Source of the DNA: Treponema sp.
GTDB lineage: Bacteria; Spirochaetota; Spirochaetia; Treponematales; Breznakiellaceae
Assembly: GCA_031259215.1 (NCBI GenBank)
Contig: JAIRLU010000050.1
Coordinates: 1 to 36,637 of the forward strand
DNA: 36,637 nt
Direction: 5' to 3'
The notes beneath the pieces were generated by a model. It did no database searches, was not told the origin of the DNA, and saw only the letters and a list, made by a program, of their open reading frames with translations. Shown here in pieces: positions 19,475 to 27,684 of this stretch. Numbering within the stretch: position 1 is the stretch's first letter; every line of letters begins with the position of its first letter. The position numbers and the translations under genes are program-made.

Positions 19475-19485
19475 GGGGATAGGCT

Positions 19486-20274
19486 ATGGGGAATGTCCCC
19501 CTGGAACAAAGAAGAGAAGATGAGCTTTGGGTGGAATACCACCAAAACCGGGATTTGAAGATTCGGGAACATTTCATTAAACAATATGCTCCTTTGGTGA
19601 AGTATGTGGCCGGTAAAGTGGCGATTGGTATGCCCCATAATGTGGAGTTTGATGACCTGGTAGGCTATGGGGCATTTGGTCTCTTGGATGCTATCGATAA
19701 ATTTGATCCGGATAAGGGGGTTAAATTTAAAACCTATGCGGTAACCCGTATCCGAGGGGCTATCTTTGATGAACTCCGTTCCATTGATTGGGTCCCCCGC
19801 TCAGTACGGCAGAAAACCCGGGAAGTGGAGGATGCCATCGGCTCCTTGGAAGCGCAGCTGGGCAGAACCGCTACGGATCAAGAGATTGCCGGGTCTTTGG
19901 GTATGGGCGAAGATGAATATCTTAAAACCATGATGAAGATATCCGGTACGTCGATCCTTTCCCTGAACGATGTGTGGTTCTCAGGGGATGAAAACGATAA
20001 AGTTTCTATTGGGGATAGCATTGAGGCGCCTATCAGTCTCAATCCTGATGTGATTGTCGAGAAAGATGAGATCCGTCGAGTTATTGTAGAGCATATCAAT
20101 GAATTGCCGGACAAGGAAAAGAAAATTTTAGTCTTATATTATTATGAGGATCTGACTTTAAAAGAGATAGGCCAGGTATTGGAAGTAACCGAATCTCGGG
20201 TATCTCAGTTGCATACCAAAGCGATCCTCCGGCTTAGGTCAAAATTAACGAATATTCGTAAAGGTATTATATAG
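19486..20274 (+). CDS. fliA: Flagellar sigma factor FliA/WhiG (sigma-28 family)
   Basis: [63 protein letters not shown]; region 4 [44 protein letters not shown]. Confidence 0.95.
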   Translation: MGNVPLEQRREDELWVEYHQNRDLKIREHFIKQYAPLVKYVAGKVAIGMPHNVEFDDLVGYGAFGLLDAIDKFDPDKGVKFKTYAVTRIRGAIFDELRSIDWVPRSVRQKTREVEDAIGSLEAQLGRTATDQEIAGSLGMGEDEYLKTMMKISGTSILSLNDVWFSGDENDKVSIGDSIEAPISLNPDVIVEKDEIRRVIVEHINELPDKEKKILVLYYYEDLTLKEIGQVLEVTESRVSQLHTKAILRLRSKLTNIRKGII

Positions 20275-20279
20275 GGGCT

Positions 20280-20306
20280 TTCCCAAAACCCACCTGGTTC
20301 TGGGAA
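20280..20306. other. Hairpin after fliA
   Basis: TTCCCAAAACC-cacct-GGTTCTGGGAA. Confidence 0.5.
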
Positions 20307-20356
20307 GCGTTACCCGAGAGGTTTTTCAAGATGAAACGGGAGGGAGAGGAGAAAGA

Positions 20357-22321
20357 ATGGTTGATTTTGTTCAGCTTCAAGCTATCATGAAGCAGCGTTT
20401 GACCCAGGATAGGGCCATACGTACGGTTGATACCGAAGGTCCTACCTTGGAAGGGGCGATTGCAGAAGCGGCTACCTTGCTCAATCTTCCGGTTAGACGG
20501 ATTGATTATGAGATTACCGGAAAAGGGTTTTCCGGTTTTTTAGGGGTCGGCAAAAAAGAATGGAAAATCCGGGCCTACCCCCGGTCGGTCACGCAGCAAG
20601 ATGTGGTAGTGGCATCAGTTTCAGCAAATACCGATACAGAATCCGCGGCTCCGGTGATGGTGAATAAAGATGGGGATGTTTTTGTGCGCCTGGATGATGA
20701 TGGAGCAAATCTCAAGGTGGTAGCTCCGGTGATGGAAGGGAGACGGGTAACTAAAGGAGAAGCGATGCGATCCCTCAAGGCCAAGGGAGTTATAGATATT
20801 GACGAAGACTTGGTTGCTACCGTAGTTAATGAGGCGAAGGGTGAATATATACGGGTCGGTAGTTTCAATCGTAAATACACCAACGATAGTATGGTTTCGG
20901 TGAATATTAGCGATCAAGATATGAAGGCCTATATTACGCTGATGCCTCCCGGTCCAGGAGGGATTGATCTGTCTTGTGAGATGGTTATCAGTGTTTTGAA
21001 GGATAATCGGGTGGTATATGGCATTAAAGACGATTTCTTACAGGATTTTTTGGACCGTCCCAGTTATCGAGTGCCTGTGCTCGTGGCTGAGGGTAGTCCA
21101 GCAGAGAACGGCAAAGATGCATATATAGACTACTTTTTTAAGACCTCTCAGAAGCAGGGGCCGATCCATGAGGGAGCTGATGGAAGGGTCGATTTCAGGG
21201 ATATTAATACGATCCAGAATGTGGTCAAAGACCAGCTCTTAGCAAGAAAAGTTCCCCCGGGCGAGGGAACGGTGGGTAGGACCGTGGTAGGGGGATACAT
21301 CCCCGCTAAACCGGGTAATGATATTGAGATTTCCCTCGGGAATAATGTTCATCTCGGTGAAGATCGGGCCACTATTATTTCAGATATCAATGGTCAAGTC
21401 ATGTTGACATCGGGGACGATCAATGTGGAACCGGTATACACGGTTCCGGGTAACGTGAATCTTAAAACCGGAAATATTATTTTCTTAGGTACCGTCATTG
21501 TAACCGGTAATGTGGAGGACGGTTTTTCCGTTAAAGCCCAGGGAAATATCGAAGTTAAAGGGTCCGTGGAAATGGCGAATCTGGAAGCGGAAGGGGATAT
21601 TATCGTCCAAAAGGGGATTACCGGTCGAAATACCGGTACCGTAAAGGCAGGGAAGTCCGTCTATGCACGATTTATTGAGAATGCGGTGATTGAAGCGGGG
21701 AATATGGTGATTGTGTCTGACGGTATTATCAATTCCCGGGTGGACGCGCTTAAGCGGATCGTCTGTAAAGGCAAACGGGCCACCATCGTGGGAGGACACC
21801 TGCGGGCGACTGAAGAGATTAACGCGAAGGTCATCGGTAGCGCTGCCAGTGGTACCGAAACTATCTGTGAAGTCGGTATTGACCCCAAAAGTAAGAAAGA
21901 GCTGGATGTCCTTATGGGGAATAAGTCAACCCGGGAAAAAGAAATCGAGCAACTGAAACTTGACTTCCAGACCCTGAACAATATTTTACAACAACGCAAA
22001 TCCCTTCCTGAAGAAAAAGAGATCCAAATGCAGGAACTCATGGAACGGCACAAAATCCTATTGGCGGAAGTAAAAGAAATAGATGAAAATATCAATAAGC
22101 TACAAGACTTGATTAATGGGGTAAAGATCCGAGGACGGGTTTCTGCATCAGAGAAGATACTTCCAGGGGTTAAAATCATAATCCGGGATGTGATTGAGAG
22201 TGTAAAAAATGAATATCGGGCCACTACCTTTATTCTTGAAAATGAATTGATACGGGTGACTAAATATGAAGAACCCGATGAAGAGGCAAAGCGAGGGCCT
22301 GATGGCTATACAACCAATTGA
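20357..22321 (+). CDS. FapA/DUF342 polymerizing beta-solenoid protein with N-terminal Jag_N-like domain
   Basis: EGPTLEGAIAEAATLLNLPVRRIDYEITGKGFSGFLGVGKKEWKIRAY (Jag_N-like) and DUF342 repeats (GNVEDGFSVKAQGNIEVKGSVEMANLEAEGDIIVQKGITG). Confidence 0.88.
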   Translation: MVDFVQLQAIMKQRLTQDRAIRTVDTEGPTLEGAIAEAATLLNLPVRRIDYEITGKGFSGFLGVGKKEWKIRAYPRSVTQQDVVVASVSANTDTESAAPVMVNKDGDVFVRLDDDGANLKVVAPVMEGRRVTKGEAMRSLKAKGVIDIDEDLVATVVNEAKGEYIRVGSFNRKYTNDSMVSVNISDQDMKAYITLMPPGPGGIDLSCEMVISVLKDNRVVYGIKDDFLQDFLDRPSYRVPVLVAEGSPAENGKDAYIDYFFKTSQKQGPIHEGADGRVDFRDINTIQNVVKDQLLARKVPPGEGTVGRTVVGGYIPAKPGNDIEISLGNNVHLGEDRATIISDINGQVMLTSGTINVEPVYTVPGNVNLKTGNIIFLGTVIVTGNVEDGFSVKAQGNIEVKGSVEMANLEAEGDIIVQKGITGRNTGTVKAGKSVYARFIENAVIEAGNMVIVSDGIINSRVDALKRIVCKGKRATIVGGHLRATEEINAKVIGSAASGTETICEVGIDPKSKKELDVLMGNKSTREKEIEQLKLDFQTLNNILQQRKSLPEEKEIQMQELMERHKILLAEVKEIDENINKLQDLINGVKIRGRVSASEKILPGVKIIIRDVIESVKNEYRATTFILENELIRVTKYEEPDEEAKRGPDGYTTN

Positions 22322-22640
22322 TATCCAAACCTTGTTCACCCAACTGGATAAGGTGGGTAAAATTCAGGCATCTCAAAAAGAGGGTCTTGCGATTCAACAA
22401 GCCTTGCAGGGTATTCAAATCCAGAAAAAAGTGGAAGCCCAAATCCAATCGGTAAATGAAACCCCGAATACCGGAGAAGGGACTGAAGGCGTGCAAGATC
22501 GCAAGCCCCGCCAGCACGCGGAAGAGGACAGGCCAGGCCAGGAGGAAGCCGGAGGAAATACGGAAAAGGACCGCATTACCGATCCTGTTTCCATCATACG
22601 GGATCCGACTTTAGGAAAAAACATCGATATAAATGGGTAG
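22302..22640 (+). CDS. Small hypothetical protein, overlaps 3' end of DUF342 gene
   Basis: MAIQPIDIQTLFTQLDKVGKIQASQKEGLAIQQALQGIQIQKK; tight spacing. Start inferred within ORF 22266-22640. Confidence 0.65.
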   Translation: MAIQPIDIQTLFTQLDKVGKIQASQKEGLAIQQALQGIQIQKKVEAQIQSVNETPNTGEGTEGVQDRKPRQHAEEDRPGQEEAGGNTEKDRITDPVSIIRDPTLGKNIDING

Positions 22641-22672
22641 GTCTCCCTCGTTCTGGAGGCCAAGGTGGTTGT

Positions 22673-23353
22673 ATGCATGTATCTATGGCTCTTTCTGTAT
22701 TAACGCTTATGGCATGTGTTTTTTTCTTTATATATTGTAGAGCTTATCTCCGGCGCCGTACCGGATCCGAACGAATTTTGGCGGAATTCAGGGAAGAGGT
22801 GTATAAACTGATTGCCGAAATTGATGCGGCCACGGATAAGGATGCGCTTTTGGTGGAAGAGCGGATAAAAACCCTCCGGTCTCTTTTAGAGGAGGTCGAT
22901 AAGCGTATTAACGTCCACCTCCGGGAAGTGGACCGGCGGCAATTCCAGGAAGAAGCCTATGCTGAATTAGGCAGAAAGCACAGTTTGACCAATCCTTTTT
23001 CTGCGGTTATCCAACCGTTTCCCAAGGCCTATGAGCTTTTTTCCGGCTCTTCTGCTCAAGCCAACACGAAAGCGGATTCCCAGGAACCAGCGGCTGCAGA
23101 AATCCCTGCTGCCACCAGCGCTGTAGTGGGCTTCACCGCTCCCGCTGGTAGTGCTCCTCTCCCTCTGAAACGGGAACCGGTAGGCCCCCGTATTGTGCGG
23201 GCGCAACGGGACATCACGCCGAAACCCCCTCCTTTCCCAGAACAGGTTGCAGAATTATCCAAAGCGGGTCTTTCAGCCAGTCTGATTGCCGCACGACTAG
23301 GGGTCAGCCTCTCGGAGGTAGAACTAGCCATCGCCATTTCTGAACGATCATAG
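22673..23353 (+). CDS. SwrB/DUF6115-like membrane-anchored protein with C-terminal HTH
   Basis: N-terminal TM, coiled coil, C-terminal VAELSKAGLSASLIAARLGVSLSEVELAIAIS; after fliA as swrB follows sigD in Bacillus. Confidence 0.65.
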   Translation: MHVSMALSVLTLMACVFFFIYCRAYLRRRTGSERILAEFREEVYKLIAEIDAATDKDALLVEERIKTLRSLLEEVDKRINVHLREVDRRQFQEEAYAELGRKHSLTNPFSAVIQPFPKAYELFSGSSAQANTKADSQEPAAAEIPAATSAVVGFTAPAGSAPLPLKREPVGPRIVRAQRDITPKPPPFPEQVAELSKAGLSASLIAARLGVSLSEVELAIAISERS

Positions 23354-24037
23354 GGGGCCTATGGTGGTACCGATAAAGGATTCCCCATGAAGGATTTTTT
23401 GTACGTTCTCCAGGTTACGCCCTGCGGCACAGATCACCGGGAGCTTGATTTGTGCTGCATGCCGGCTTGCGATAGGGTCAAAGGGAACATGCTTCCCCGG
23501 AGCCCATTCATCCCCCACGAGGACGCGAAATTCCGCCCAGCTCATGGTGTCTATGGGCTGCGCTTTGGCATTGGTGCGAGGATCATCGGTATAGACCTGT
23601 TCAATATTCGATAAATTGATCACCTTATCGGCCTTAAACCGTTCTGCCAGGAGGACCGCATCATAATCAGAAGAAAATCCTGGTTTCCACCCTGCGGCCA
23701 CCAGGACCCGGCCCTCAAACACCGCCTGGGTGGGATCCGTTACCACTGCTTGGGTACATAAGGGACCCAGAATCCCCCGAATAAGTTCCGCGTTGAGCCG
23801 GGTCGCCATGATGCCAATCCAATCAGCCTGCTCGGGGGACACCGCGGTCCCGGCGAGGGTCTGGTAGGCGTGCTGCCATATCCGGGCAGGCCCACCGCCG
23901 CCCACTACAAAAATAAACCGGCGCTGGGACTCCTCGTCTAAAAGCATCTTGATGAGGGAGAGCAAATCCTTCAAAAAGGGTTCATCCACCGTATCCGGGG
24001 CTACAATAGAACCGCCCAAAGAAATAACCGTAATCAT
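23348..24037 (-). CDS. pyrH: Archaeal-type UMP kinase / amino-acid-kinase family
   Basis: MITVISLGGSIVAP, FVVGGGGPARIW, LVAAGWKPGFSSDYDAVLLAERFKADKVINLSNIEQVYTDDPRTNAKAQPI. Confidence 0.78.
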   Translation of the reverse strand: MITVISLGGSIVAPDTVDEPFLKDLLSLIKMLLDEESQRRFIFVVGGGGPARIWQHAYQTLAGTAVSPEQADWIGIMATRLNAELIRGILGPLCTQAVVTDPTQAVFEGRVLVAAGWKPGFSSDYDAVLLAERFKADKVINLSNIEQVYTDDPRTNAKAQPIDTMSWAEFRVLVGDEWAPGKHVPFDPIASRHAAQIKLPVICAAGRNLENVQKILHGESFIGTTIGPL

Positions 24038-24141
24038 AGTACACTCCTCTTACTCAAAACTGAAACCCTATGCACCAAGTACCTTTCAAGCGGAATGAGG
24101 GCAACCGGTCCTGCAAACTTCTCGAAGGGGCTTCTTTATTG

Positions 24142-24248
24142 GACTTGTTCAATAACCCGGTTGGTTATCGAACAAGTCTTGCAAAATGCTCCGCATTTTG
24201 CTGTTTTTTATCGGAATTTGTTCAAAAACTGAAGTTTTTGAACAACTC
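24142..24248. repeat. Composite three-hairpin repeat, copy C (diverged, with a substituted middle stem)
   Basis: GACTTGTTCAATAACC-cggtt-GGTTATCGAACAAGTC; GCAAAATGC-tcc-GCATTTTGC; TTGTTCAAAAACTgaAGTTTTTGAACAA. Confidence 0.85.
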
Positions 24249-25903
24249 TATTGTATATACATACCGGTAATGGTAATGTCGCTCCAGAGGGAAGAATAAG
24301 ACGCTATGCCTCCTATCGCTTCTTCCCAGAGATTTTGTAGGGCATAATCCCGGTTACGCACGGTGATCCTCCCCCGAGGGTCCATCTGAGAAAGAACCTC
24401 CTGCCCTCGGGAAAAGGTGATCCGCTGGTTATCCAGATTGCCGAAATAATAAACCGCCGGCTCTTCATGAACATTGAAGTCCTCTGGAGCAAGGCCTGCC
24501 CCCAAATACGGATCCAGCGGTATCCAGCCGAATCCTGCAATCCAGAATTCCGCCCAGTAATGAGGGCTCGATATACGAGCGCGGTTGATAAGCACTCCGG
24601 CCACAGGAATGGCTGGTATGGCCACGGCTCTGGCCAGGGCGCAGAAGAGGAGCACTCCCGAATAGGCGTCCGCCTGTTTTTGCCCCAGCGCATCTAGTGC
24701 GCTGTTATGCAGGGGCCTCCCCTGGATGCCTCCTTCCTGTATAAGCCATTCGTATAATTTCCGAGCTTTTTCATAGGGATTCCGCTCTTTACCGATGATG
24801 GCGTTCGCTACTGCAGCTATTTCAGGGTTATCCGAAGGTATCAGCGGGGAAGGAAGGGTATATACCGTAGGAATCGGAGAATCTCCGATTTGTCGGATGG
24901 ACTGACTCTTCAGGGTCGTCTCCAGGGCATACACATCCACCAGGTATGACAGGCTTATACGAGCGCTGGTATTGGCGGCCAGATCGGTTAATTGAAACAG
25001 GGTAGTTCCCTGGTAATGTTCTGCAAAGGGATCTCTGTTCCGGGATAAAAGAGTAACATTCCGCTGGGAAGCGGAACTAACCGGATGGGGAATCCAGAGG
25101 TACAGGGTATTCGGGACTTCTGCCTCTTGTACCTGGATATCCACGGTATAGGCAATGGTGTAGCTGCGTTTTTCTTTGAAGGTTTTAGTCCCCGGCTTGT
25201 CGGTAATCGTAAAAAAGACCGGCTTGGAACTTCCCCCGGGGGTCTCCACCAGAATATTCCCGTTTACCGCTCCGTCAGGAATCCGCAGACGAATTTCCCG
25301 TTCACTCCAGAGCTCATACCCGAATTCCATTTCAAAGACCTCTACCACTTCCGGCTCGTACGGTACCTCAGGCACGGTAGGGGGTGGTTCAGCATTCCAC
25401 GTGAAAAACACCCCGCTTCTTTCCCGGGAAGCACCAAAACCACTTCCCTGTATGGTTATGAGGGTACCAATGGAACCGGATTCCGGTTTTATCGAACTGA
25501 TGTGAGGAGCGAGGCCGAGAACCTGGTTCTGTACCAGGTCCGGCATGGCTGCCCGATTTGAAAAGAGGAAGGGATTACTTTTCTTACCCTCTCTATGCAC
25601 ATACACGAGTCCGAATCCTCCCAAGGCCGGTATTTTCACGGTAATGCGCTCATCTTGCCAGGTAAGATATGAGGAACCAGTAGGAGGGATACCGGCGATG
25701 GTAATATAGGATTCATGCTGTTCGTCCCCAAAGCCGCTCCCCGCAATGGTGAGGATCTCCCCACTCATGCCAATCCGGGGATCAATCGAATGAATAAACG
25801 GAGCATCTTCTTTACAGGCATACAAACATATGCAGAACCAGGAAAAAAAGAACCCCCACCAGATCCGCTTCAAACCAACAGGCCCTTCCAGAGGACTTTT
25901 CAT
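24248..25903 (-). CDS. Lipoprotein with two IPT/TIG domains and a transglutaminase-like domain
   Basis: Lipobox-like CLYAC; IPT/TIG motifs (IDPRIGMSGEILTIAGSGFG; IKPESGSIGTLITIQGSGFG); transglutaminase-like RAVAIPAIPVAGVLI..HYWAEFWIAGFGWIPLDPYLG. Confidence 0.85.
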   Translation of the reverse strand: MKSPLEGPVGLKRIWWGFFFSWFCICLYACKEDAPFIHSIDPRIGMSGEILTIAGSGFGDEQHESYITIAGIPPTGSSYLTWQDERITVKIPALGGFGLVYVHREGKKSNPFLFSNRAAMPDLVQNQVLGLAPHISSIKPESGSIGTLITIQGSGFGASRERSGVFFTWNAEPPPTVPEVPYEPEVVEVFEMEFGYELWSEREIRLRIPDGAVNGNILVETPGGSSKPVFFTITDKPGTKTFKEKRSYTIAYTVDIQVQEAEVPNTLYLWIPHPVSSASQRNVTLLSRNRDPFAEHYQGTTLFQLTDLAANTSARISLSYLVDVYALETTLKSQSIRQIGDSPIPTVYTLPSPLIPSDNPEIAAVANAIIGKERNPYEKARKLYEWLIQEGGIQGRPLHNSALDALGQKQADAYSGVLLFCALARAVAIPAIPVAGVLINRARISSPHYWAEFWIAGFGWIPLDPYLGAGLAPEDFNVHEEPAVYYFGNLDNQRITFSRGQEVLSQMDPRGRITVRNRDYALQNLWEEAIGGIASYSSLWSDITITGMYIQ

Positions 25904-26505
25904 GGGCTGTTTTCAGGGCCTGCCGGTTTTACCGGAACCACCCCCCCAGGTGAAGCTGAAGGATCCGTATCCGGAGATGCCTCTTTGGATAGAGGGGCTT
26001 CCTTAGTATCCGCCAGGTCTTTTGCATTTTTTGAATAGGGATGTAATTCTAATTGTATTTCTATATGAGCCTCATCTTGAGAATCCACCGAACCAAGCGG
26101 AAAAAAATAGATCTGTTCCCCGAATTCCAGGGGTATCGTCTGTATCGTGGTCTGATAGTGGATTCCCTGCTTGGGGATATCTACCCATATCTGTCCCTGA
26201 GCTACCAAGAAGTTGTTACCGTCCCCCCGGAGATAGGGGGTAAATTGCACTACCACCAGAATATTGGTACCCACCAGCTTCAAACTTACGGGCTTTCCTG
26301 GAATCGTAACTTTTGAGTTAAAAGAATGCCAGACTTCCTGTTGGTTTTTTTCCACTACCCGGGCAATGATATCTAAAACCACTGCCCGTTCTTTGAGAGC
26401 CGGCAGCAGTTCCTCAAGAGACGGCTCCTGGGCTGCTCCTCTGGTAGCAAGAAACAACAGGCTTCCGAAGAGGGTTACCCGCCGTAAAAGCGCGTAGGAT
26501 CTCAT
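25900..26505 (-). CDS. Hypothetical exported protein in ECF sigma operon
   Basis: Signal peptide MRSYALLRRVTLFGSLLFLATRGAAQ; coupled start/stop with neighbours. Confidence 0.75.
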   Translation of the reverse strand: MRSYALLRRVTLFGSLLFLATRGAAQEPSLEELLPALKERAVVLDIIARVVEKNQQEVWHSFNSKVTIPGKPVSLKLVGTNILVVVQFTPYLRGDGNNFLVAQGQIWVDIPKQGIHYQTTIQTIPLEFGEQIYFFPLGSVDSQDEAHIEIQLELHPYSKNAKDLADTKEAPLSKEASPDTDPSASPGGVVPVKPAGPENSP

Positions 26506-27104
26506 GGGGATCTGTTTCTCCTGGTATAATCCGCAGCCCGGAGCATGGTGGGTTCCCCGGAACTAGAGAAACTCCTCGTCTCGGGAAGCCGTATGATCAC
26601 GATATCGGTCATGTCCTGATTTTCCAAGTATTGCAACACCTCGTTCATATCCGATGCAGGTATAATACCCTGCATATCCACCATCTCACTGGCTGCCATA
26701 GTATCCTGAGGCGGCGGAATCCCAATGGGCGGCTGTCTGGTTAAGATGAGGGCAAAAGCCATGATGAGCAGTACCGCCGCCGCGGTTGCCACAGGCAGGG
26801 GAATCGAAAGGGTCCGCTGCCAGAGGCTATGGCTCTGTCTCCAGCCCCATCTTTCAGTTTCCAGGCGAGCCATACGCTGCCACACCCGATCCTTTGCGGC
26901 TTCTATAACCGGTATCTTCGGCGTGAGCCTTCCTCCTCGCTGCGGATCCCTCAGGGCTTCCGAACATCGCCTGAATCGCTCAAGCCGGGCCTTACAGACC
27001 GGACACGATATCAGATGCAACTCCATTTTTTCTTTCCATGGAGAAGGAAGCTCCTGGTCAAAGTATACAGAAAGAATATGATAATCAGGACACATGTGAA
27101 CCAT
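26502..27104 (-). CDS. Zinc-finger (ZAS) anti-sigma factor
   Basis: H-x3-C-x2-C motif (LHLISCPVCKARL), single TM (PLPVATAAAVLLIMAFALIL), downstream of ECF sigma gene. Confidence 0.8.
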   Translation of the reverse strand: MVHMCPDYHILSVYFDQELPSPWKEKMELHLISCPVCKARLERFRRCSEALRDPQRGGRLTPKIPVIEAAKDRVWQRMARLETERWGWRQSHSLWQRTLSIPLPVATAAAVLLIMAFALILTRQPPIGIPPPQDTMAASEMVDMQGIIPASDMNEVLQYLENQDMTDIVIIRLPETRSFSSSGEPTMLRAADYTRRNRSP

Positions 27105-27621
27105 CCTTCGATAAAAGCCCGGCTAAGCGCTCCCGGGCTCTAAATACCCGAACTTTTACATTTCCCTCACTGATGCCCAAGGCACGTCCAATTTCTTTAT
27201 AATTCAGCTCACCGTATTCTTTTAATATTAACACGATACGCAAATTGTCCGGTAATTTTTTCAGAGCTTCCTGTACTTCTTGCTGCGTTTCTTGGTTAAT
27301 CAGTACCTGCTCTCCGGTCTTTTCAAGTCTGATATCCTCACGGAACGCCTTTTGGTATGCCTTCCGTTCCCGGTCTTTACGTTTAGCATAATTGAGGGCG
27401 GCATTTTTAACCACCCGGATAAGCCAGTACTTGGTCTCTTCAGCGTTGGGAAAAACCATGTTTTTTTCATACAGCCGGAAAAAAGCCTCCTGGCACAAAT
27501 CCTCTGCTGCTTCTTCACTATTAGCGATACGATACGCAACCTTGAATAGTATGGGGAATACCGTCTCATACAGCTTACGGAATTCCGTCATAGGTACTCT
27601 ATCATCCATAGCTAAAAACAA
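27085..27621 (-). CDS. ECF-type RNA polymerase sigma factor
   Basis: Region 2 (VAYRIANSEEAAEDLCQEAFFRLYEKN) and region 4 (LPDNLRIVLILKEYGELNYKEIGRALGISEGNVKVRVFRARERLAGLL). Confidence 0.92.
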   Translation of the reverse strand: MFLAMDDRVPMTEFRKLYETVFPILFKVAYRIANSEEAAEDLCQEAFFRLYEKNMVFPNAEETKYWLIRVVKNAALNYAKRKDRERKAYQKAFREDIRLEKTGEQVLINQETQQEVQEALKKLPDNLRIVLILKEYGELNYKEIGRALGISEGNVKVRVFRARERLAGLLSKDGSHVS

Positions 27622-27684
27622 GATTTGTCCTTAATCGTTACACCCACCGGGAAATCTTCCTGCAGAGCCAGTGGAGCACCGGTT

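Noticed and set aside
24070-24270. 66-aa ORF spanning repeat copy C
   Set aside because: Mostly translated hairpin repeat and gene ends; no RBS or family.
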